Positions 60,141 through 64,000 of a stretch of DNA of 64,000 nucleotides are shown here, one piece after another. How positions within the stretch are numbered: the stretch's first letter is position 1; each line of letters begins with the position of its first letter. Source of the stretch: Paenisporosarcina antarctica (GTDB taxonomy: Bacteria > Bacillota > Bacilli > Bacillales_A > Planococcaceae); assembly GCF_004367585.1 (NCBI RefSeq), contig NZ_CP038015.1, positions 964,001 through 1,028,000 of the forward strand. The letters run 5' to 3'. Made by a program: the position numbers and the translations under genes. The notes under the pieces were generated by a model, which had not been told where the DNA came from, ran no database searches, and saw only the letters and a program-made list of their open reading frames with translations.

Positions 60141-60632
60141 ATGGCTAAAAAAGATAGAGGCAAAGTATGGTTAGGCGTATCTGGATTAGTTATTAATCAT
60201 TTAAATGAATGGCTCGTAGTAAAGAAAAGATATGGGGGACTTGACGGCAAATGGTCATTTCCAGCTGGGTTTGTAGAGCCAGGGGAAACTATTGATCAGG
60301 CAGTTTGTCGAGAAGTACAAGAAGAAACTGGAATTGAAACAATGGTTCAGGGTTTAGTTGGATTTAGAACCGGGGTAATTAGAGGTGAAATAAGTGATAA
60401 CATGGCAATTTTTATTTGTGAAGAAACTAGTCGTGAACAATTGATTATCCCACAATTAAAAGAAGTATATGAAGCAAAGTGGATGAGTCCAGTTGAATTG
60501 AGCCAGGATCCACATACGTCTGTCATGATACATGAATTGGCAACAAAGACTTTAGGACAGGGTCTACAAGTAATTGAAGGCATTAACCCTGGTGATGTAT
60601 TTGGCTATACAAGCTATAAAATGTATTTTTAA
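60141..60632 (+). CDS. NUDIX hydrolase
   Basis: A 163-residue NUDIX protein resembling B. subtilis YjhB. The box GFVEPGETIDQAVCREVQEE then TGIE (about 48-70) has the full catalytic GX5EX7REUXEEXGU pattern. Start uncertain: ATG at 60141 (MAKKDRGKVWLG) fits the family, while ATG at 60129 and 60132 lie directly after the GAGGAG site. The nucleoside diphosphate substrate is unknown. Confidence 0.88.
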   Translation: MAKKDRGKVWLGVSGLVINHLNEWLVVKKRYGGLDGKWSFPAGFVEPGETIDQAVCREVQEETGIETMVQGLVGFRTGVIRGEISDNMAIFICEETSREQLIIPQLKEVYEAKWMSPVELSQDPHTSVMIHELATKTLGQGLQVIEGINPGDVFGYTSYKMYF

Positions 60633-60666
60633 AAGAGTTAGAAAACAAGAGAAATATAAAGAAATA

Positions 60667-60717
60667 ACAAGGAAAAGCCTAATGTATTCGTTTACATTTA
60701 GGTTTTTCCTTGTTTAC
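60667..60717 (+). terminator. Terminator of the NUDIX gene
   Basis: AACAAGGAAAAGCCTAA pairs with TTAGGTTTTTCCTTGTT across an imperfect loop; a long, stable hairpin. Confidence 0.75.
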
Positions 60718-60775
60718 AGATTTTTTTGAATATGTTATATTATCAGAATATTATGAATCAGAGGAGATTGTATAA

Positions 60776-60901
60776 ATGACTACTTATAAAAAAGATGTTC
60801 AAAACAATGAGTGCCCATACTGTAAAGGGGATGGATATTTTCAATTACGTCTTGGTGGATCAGAAACATGTGCTTGTTGTTCTGGGTCAGGAAGAAAGTA
60901 A
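60776..60901 (+). CDS. yuiA: YuiA family zinc-ribbon-like small protein
   Basis: A 41-residue protein with two DnaJ-type CxxCxGxG repeats: CPYCKGDGYF and CACCSGSG, likely binding one zinc. Separated by FQLRLGGSET as in B. subtilis YuiA. ATG after GAGGAGA. Near yumB and yuiB, as in B. subtilis. Function unknown. Confidence 0.88.
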   Translation: MTTYKKDVQNNECPYCKGDGYFQLRLGGSETCACCSGSGRK

Positions 60902-60908
60902 ACTCTAA

Positions 60909-60952
60909 AAAGGGTTCTTTTCGGTGAAACACCGAGAAGAGCCCTTTTTATT
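60909..60952 (+). terminator. Terminator of yuiA
   Basis: AAGGGTTCTTTTCGGTG pairs with CACCGAGAAGAGCCCTT (small bulges), followed by TTT. The 220 bp to the protease gene show no other gene. Confidence 0.75.
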
Positions 60953-61176
60953 TGATTAAATTCTTACTCTTATCCCAATTCAAATCTCACTACTTTTTGG
61001 ATAACACAAAATTTGTATGCATAATTAGCATTTTTTAGTAATATTCTCCTATAAATACCCACTTCTATTTCCATAAAAATCCTACCTTAGAATCTATTAT
61101 ATTATTCTGAATATTGTTACAATTAATTAACATTACATCAAGTGCTTGCTTAAATAATAATTTGAGGAGGGAGAAG

Positions 61177-62139
61177 ATGGACAAATACATGTATTTGATC
61201 CCGTACGAATTAGTGGAGCAGTTAGAAACGGTGAATGAAATACCAAAAGGAATAGAAATTATTCATGCCCCTGAGATTTGGAATGAAACAAAAGGAAAAG
61301 GAATTACAATAGCTGTCTTAGATACAGGCTGTGATACAGATCATCCAGATTTGAAAAATCGAATTATTGGTGGCTATAATTTCACAAGTGATGATGAAGA
61401 AGATCCTTTGAAATTTGAAGATTACAATGGGCATGGAACGCATGTTGCGGGAACAATTGCTGCTAGTAGAAATAACAGTGGAGTTGTTGGAGTCGCACCA
61501 GAGGCAAACCTATTAATTTTAAAGGTACTTGGAAAAAGTGGTTCAGGAAAATATGATTGGATTATCAAAGCAATCCGCTATGCAATTGACCATAAAGCAG
61601 ATATTATTTCGATGTCTTTAGGTGGATCATCTGATGTAAAAGAACTTCATGATGTAATAATTGAAGCAGTAAACCAAAATATACTAGTTGTATGTGCTGC
61701 AGGCAATGATGGTGACGGTCAAGATTCAACTGATGAACTCGGTTACCCTGGATGCTACAATGAAGTGATTAGCGTAGGTTCAGTTAATTTAGAAAGACAG
61801 TCCTCTGAATTTACTAATTCGAATAATCAAATTGATTTAGTAGCCCCTGGAGAGAAAGTGACATCAACTTATCTTAATGGGACTTATGCTACACTAAGCG
61901 GCACCTCTATGGCAACTCCCCATATATCAGGTGCATTGGCTTTATTAAAAGTAATATCCAATTCTTCATTTGAAAGAGATTTAACCGAACCTGAGTTGTA
62001 TGCTCAATTGATAAAGAGAACAGTTCCACTTGGTAACTCGCCAAAAATTGAAGGGAACGGACTGATTTACTTAACCCTTTTAGATTATGTGGAAAATGTG
62101 TTTAATCAACAAACTGTGAAAGCGTTTATTAATATATAA
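61177..62139 (+). CDS. isp: Intracellular subtilisin-like serine protease
   Basis: Intracellular subtilase of stationary phase. Seen: no signal peptide, but the ISP-specific propeptide motif LIPYELVEQ (about 7-15) that blocks the active site until removed; catalytic Asp49 (LDTGCDTDHPDL), His86 (NGHGTHVAG), oxyanion Asn in AAGNDGDG, and Ser244 (SGTSMATPHISGAL). 320 residues is standard. ATG at 61177 follows GAGGAGGGAG; the longer frame start is upstream of it. Confidence 0.95.
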   Translation: MDKYMYLIPYELVEQLETVNEIPKGIEIIHAPEIWNETKGKGITIAVLDTGCDTDHPDLKNRIIGGYNFTSDDEEDPLKFEDYNGHGTHVAGTIAASRNNSGVVGVAPEANLLILKVLGKSGSGKYDWIIKAIRYAIDHKADIISMSLGGSSDVKELHDVIIEAVNQNILVVCAAGNDGDGQDSTDELGYPGCYNEVISVGSVNLERQSSEFTNSNNQIDLVAPGEKVTSTYLNGTYATLSGTSMATPHISGALALLKVISNSSFERDLTEPELYAQLIKRTVPLGNSPKIEGNGLIYLTLLDYVENVFNQQTVKAFINI

Positions 62140-62142
62140 ATG

Positions 62143-62186
62143 AAAACAGATGCCATCTATTCCTAACAAGGCATCTGTTTTTTAGT
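62143..62186 (+). terminator. Terminator of the protease gene
   Basis: AAACAGATGCC pairs with GGCATCTGTTT, followed by TTTAG. The next 260 bases to yvrJ show no gene. Confidence 0.85.
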
Positions 62187-62446
62187 ACATGTTTTATCCA
62201 TTCAACACGTCCCCTTCAAGCCATTCCTATGCCCAATAAACCGCTGATAAGGCCTAACCCAAATGAAGAAATTAAGAAATATCAAACTAACGTTATGTAC
62301 CTTAAAATTATTGGAGATAGTAATGAGTTAATGGAATGCTATTTGAAACTTTTATACCAACTATTATTTTTCATTATAGGTTGTGAAATCTTTCCATAAT
62401 TCTTCTTTAATATATAACTACTAATAAAAGAAGGAGAGGATAATTC

Positions 62447-62608
62447 ATGTACAATTTCGATGTACCCTTATGGACAATGATCTTAGGGAATTTTGGATTT
62501 CCAATTGCTATTACTATCTATTTGTTCTGGCGGTTTGAAAGAAGAATTGAAAAGTTAGAAGACGCAGTTTCACAGCTTTCTGATGTAATAAAACATTATT
62601 ACTATTGA
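62447..62608 (+). CDS. yvrJ: YvrJ family small membrane protein
   Basis: 53 residues: MYNFDVPLWTMILGNFGFPI start, one membrane span (about 12-29, LGNFGFPIAITIYLFWRF), then a charged coiled helix (ERRIEKLEDAVSQLSDVI). Matches YvrJ. GAAGGAGAGG before the ATG. In B. subtilis yvrJ is reported as a target of the SigO-RsoA sigma factor; the likely counterparts of those two genes follow directly here. Confidence 0.88.
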   Translation: MYNFDVPLWTMILGNFGFPIAITIYLFWRFERRIEKLEDAVSQLSDVIKHYYY

Positions 62609-62734
62609 ACGAGTTGAAGAAATGGAATATGAGTAATTAATAAACTTTCAAGTTTGATTAGATAATAACAGATAAAGGTACTATCTTTTTTTTACCACAT
62701 AACGGAACTAACGTTCTTTATGGGAGGTATTAAT

Positions 62735-63325
62735 TTGAAAGATTCTTATAATCAAAGTATTGAAACGTATCTTAGTAAAATTGAAAAGCATATGAAAAAT
62801 CCTATTATAAAATCGTTCTTAAATATAGCGGAAAATATGGATCTCTTAAAAGAAGTGATTAACAATCCAACAAGCATATTAACGAAAAAGCTAGATGATA
62901 CGTTCAGGGAATTTTATTTTAGAATCAGATTTACCAGTTATTTGTCTCAAGCCATCTATTTTAATGCCATAAATTATGATAAGAAAGTAAAATTGTTTTC
63001 AGATAGAAATAAATCAATTTTGGATATACCCATAAAAGATAAGAAAGGTAGAACGGTAATTGAGTTTTTTTGTTCAATGGAATGGAAGGATTACCAAGAA
63101 GATTGTATTTATTCTTCAAATATTAAAGACCATTTAACAAATGACTCATTATATAAAGGGATTGAACAGTTAACAGAAAATCAGCGACAACTATTAAGTT
63201 TGGCATATATATTTGATTTAACTGACTCTGAAATAGCAACATATTTTAATGTATCCCAACAAGCAGTTTCCAAAAGTCATAAAAAAATATTGAAAAAGTT
63301 AAGAGAAATTATTAAAAATGGATAG
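62735..63325 (+). CDS. sigO: Sigma-70 family factor, SigO (YvrI)-like
   Basis: A 196-residue sigma factor with a clear C-terminal region 4: IEQLTENQRQLLSLAYIFDL, SEIATYFNVSQQAVSKSHKK (helix-turn-helix, about 150-190). The N-terminal half is divergent and lacks an evident region 2, which in the SigO system is supplied by RsoA. TTG at 62735 fits the GGGAGG site seven bases upstream; the ATG at 62720 overlaps that site. The RsoA-like gene follows 17 bp later. Confidence 0.8.
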   Translation: MKDSYNQSIETYLSKIEKHMKNPIIKSFLNIAENMDLLKEVINNPTSILTKKLDDTFREFYFRIRFTSYLSQAIYFNAINYDKKVKLFSDRNKSILDIPIKDKKGRTVIEFFCSMEWKDYQEDCIYSSNIKDHLTNDSLYKGIEQLTENQRQLLSLAYIFDLTDSEIATYFNVSQQAVSKSHKKILKKLREIIKNG

Positions 63326-63342
63326 AGAGGGAAGGGGTTTGA

Positions 63343-63615
63343 ATGAATAGGAGTCTATTTACACTAGTTAAACAATCAAGAACGGATAACAACTCACTAA
63401 AAATCGTGATTGATTTATTTTCTCCTAAAATTCACAGGTCATTACAACAAACAAAAAAGCAATTTAGGGAAGATTTATCCCAAGAATTAAAAATTAAAAT
63501 AGTAGATTGCACTAGAAATTATGATGTTGATAAGATACCCGGATATTTTCAAATGTTAGATCTTCTTGAAAGGAAAGGAATGCAAAATTACGACGAAGGG
63601 GATAAAGAATTATAG
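63343..63615 (+). CDS. rsoA: RsoA (YvrHa)-like sigma co-factor
   Basis: A 90-residue helical protein resembling sigma region 2: LKIVIDLFSPKIHRSLQQ followed by QFREDLSQELKIKIVDCTR, with the acidic-Asp-Leu-x-Gln-Glu pattern that binds the beta' coiled coil. It would complete the SigO-like protein as a two-part sigma factor. GGAAGGGG before the ATG; cotranscribed with sigO by spacing. The small size (B. subtilis RsoA 79) fits. Confidence 0.78.
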   Translation: MNRSLFTLVKQSRTDNNSLKIVIDLFSPKIHRSLQQTKKQFREDLSQELKIKIVDCTRNYDVDKIPGYFQMLDLLERKGMQNYDEGDKEL

Positions 63616-63756
63616 TTTTAAAATACAAATTTGGTAACATAGTGTGGTAGTTAGACACAGGTCTGTACTATTAATTAGTATTACACAAACATGTTTATTG
63701 AAAGGAACATATCATTCATGTAAACTGTTGAAAGGAAGCATGGAGGGAAGATTTTA

Positions 63757-64000
63757 ATGGATGGTAATTTTACACTTGTAACAGCTATGTTATCAGTATT
63801 ATTATTTTTAGTAATGTTTTTCGGTATCGCCTTTTTAATCAATATGTTACTTCGCGCGACCTGGTTAATGGCTATTGTCTATCCTATCGTGGTCATATTA
63901 ATTATTGATGAAGTTGATTTCTTTGATTATTTCACAGCACCGACAAAGGCATTTCTAGCGCTTGGAGACAAACTAATGTCACTCCATTTCGCAGATATTT
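63757..64000 (+). CDS. yuiB: YuiB-like membrane protein (cut by window end)
   Basis: 81 codons are visible: MDGNFTLVTAMLSVLLFLVM, two to three membrane spans (about 7-30, 34-50), then DEVDFFDYFTAPTKAFLALG. Resembles YuiB, which follows yuiA in B. subtilis; here the protease and sigO-rsoA genes lie between. TGGAGGGA before the ATG. The 3' end lies outside the window. Confidence 0.75.
   Translation, partial: MDGNFTLVTAMLSVLLFLVMFFGIAFLINMLLRATWLMAIVYPIVVILIIDEVDFFDYFTAPTKAFLALGDKLMSLHFADI

Noticed and set aside
61177-63615. Protease-sigma factor module as one regulated system
   Set aside because: The protease has its own terminator and 260 bp separate it from yvrJ; a functional link is not supported.

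Overview
The window is low-GC Firmicutes chromosome, from an endospore former close to Bacillus. The Planococcaceae (Psychrobacillus / Sporosarcina-like) are the best guess. Evidence: the backbone gene order follows B. subtilis in long blocks (rpoN-cggR-gapA-pgk-tpiA-gpmI-eno; secG-est-rnr-smpB-ssrA; fadNAE-yusI-gcvH-yusF-yusE-metNIQ; sufCDSUB-yunE-yunD-yunB; lipA-yutD-yutE-yutF-yuzB-yutJ-yuzD-yutI-yutM-yumB-yuiA-yuiB). There are spore coat genes and the sporulation gene yunB, and Shine-Dalgarno sites are strong AGGAGG types. No rRNA, tRNA or CRISPR array was seen.

Layout. 0.1-8.8 kb: sigma-54 and the CggR-controlled lower-glycolysis operon. 9.0-13.75 kb: SecG, an Est30-like carboxylesterase, RNase R, SmpB and tmRNA, i.e. 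protein export and ribosome rescue. 13.75-22.4 kb: an accessory stretch downstream of ssrA. It holds a decaying exopolysaccharide locus with one intact BY-kinase, a broken acetyltransferase, a DinB-fold gene, hutH, an orphan membrane protein and an intact IS110-family element. 22.5-27.8 kb: a 5'-3' exonuclease, a C39-like protein, two acetyltransferases, a thioredoxin and two coat genes. 28.1-35.1 kb: beta-oxidation under a FadR box, then the glycine-cleavage H protein and redox proteins. 35.1-40.3 kb: a SAM riboswitch with the methionine ABC importer, a symporter, a lipoprotein and a small gene with no ordinary start. 40.5-45.8 kb: the SUF Fe-S assembly operon. 45.8-52.7 kb: transporters (one behind a lysine riboswitch), YunD, YunB and an NSS transporter with its small subunit. 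52.8-61 kb: lipoate synthase, Fe-S carriers and two NADH dehydrogenase-like proteins. 61-64 kb: intracellular serine protease, YvrJ, a SigO/RsoA-like split sigma factor and the start of yuiB.

The most striking signal is in the IS110 element (about 20677-22360). Its left noncoding end folds into a 5' hairpin plus two stem-loops. The internal loops carry four short guide-like segments. Two match the two halves of the insertion site, and two match the two ends of the element joined as a circle. Joining the ends also creates a -35/-10 pair with a 17-bp spacer. This is the layout known for bridge-RNA recombinases, and here the element sits inside a dispersed chromosomal repeat whose two halves can be rejoined on paper.

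Other points: regulation is legible in several places (CggR operator, FadR box, SAM and lysine riboswitches, a terminator between gapA and pgk). All functional statements rest on motif recognition and remembered family features; no database search was run.
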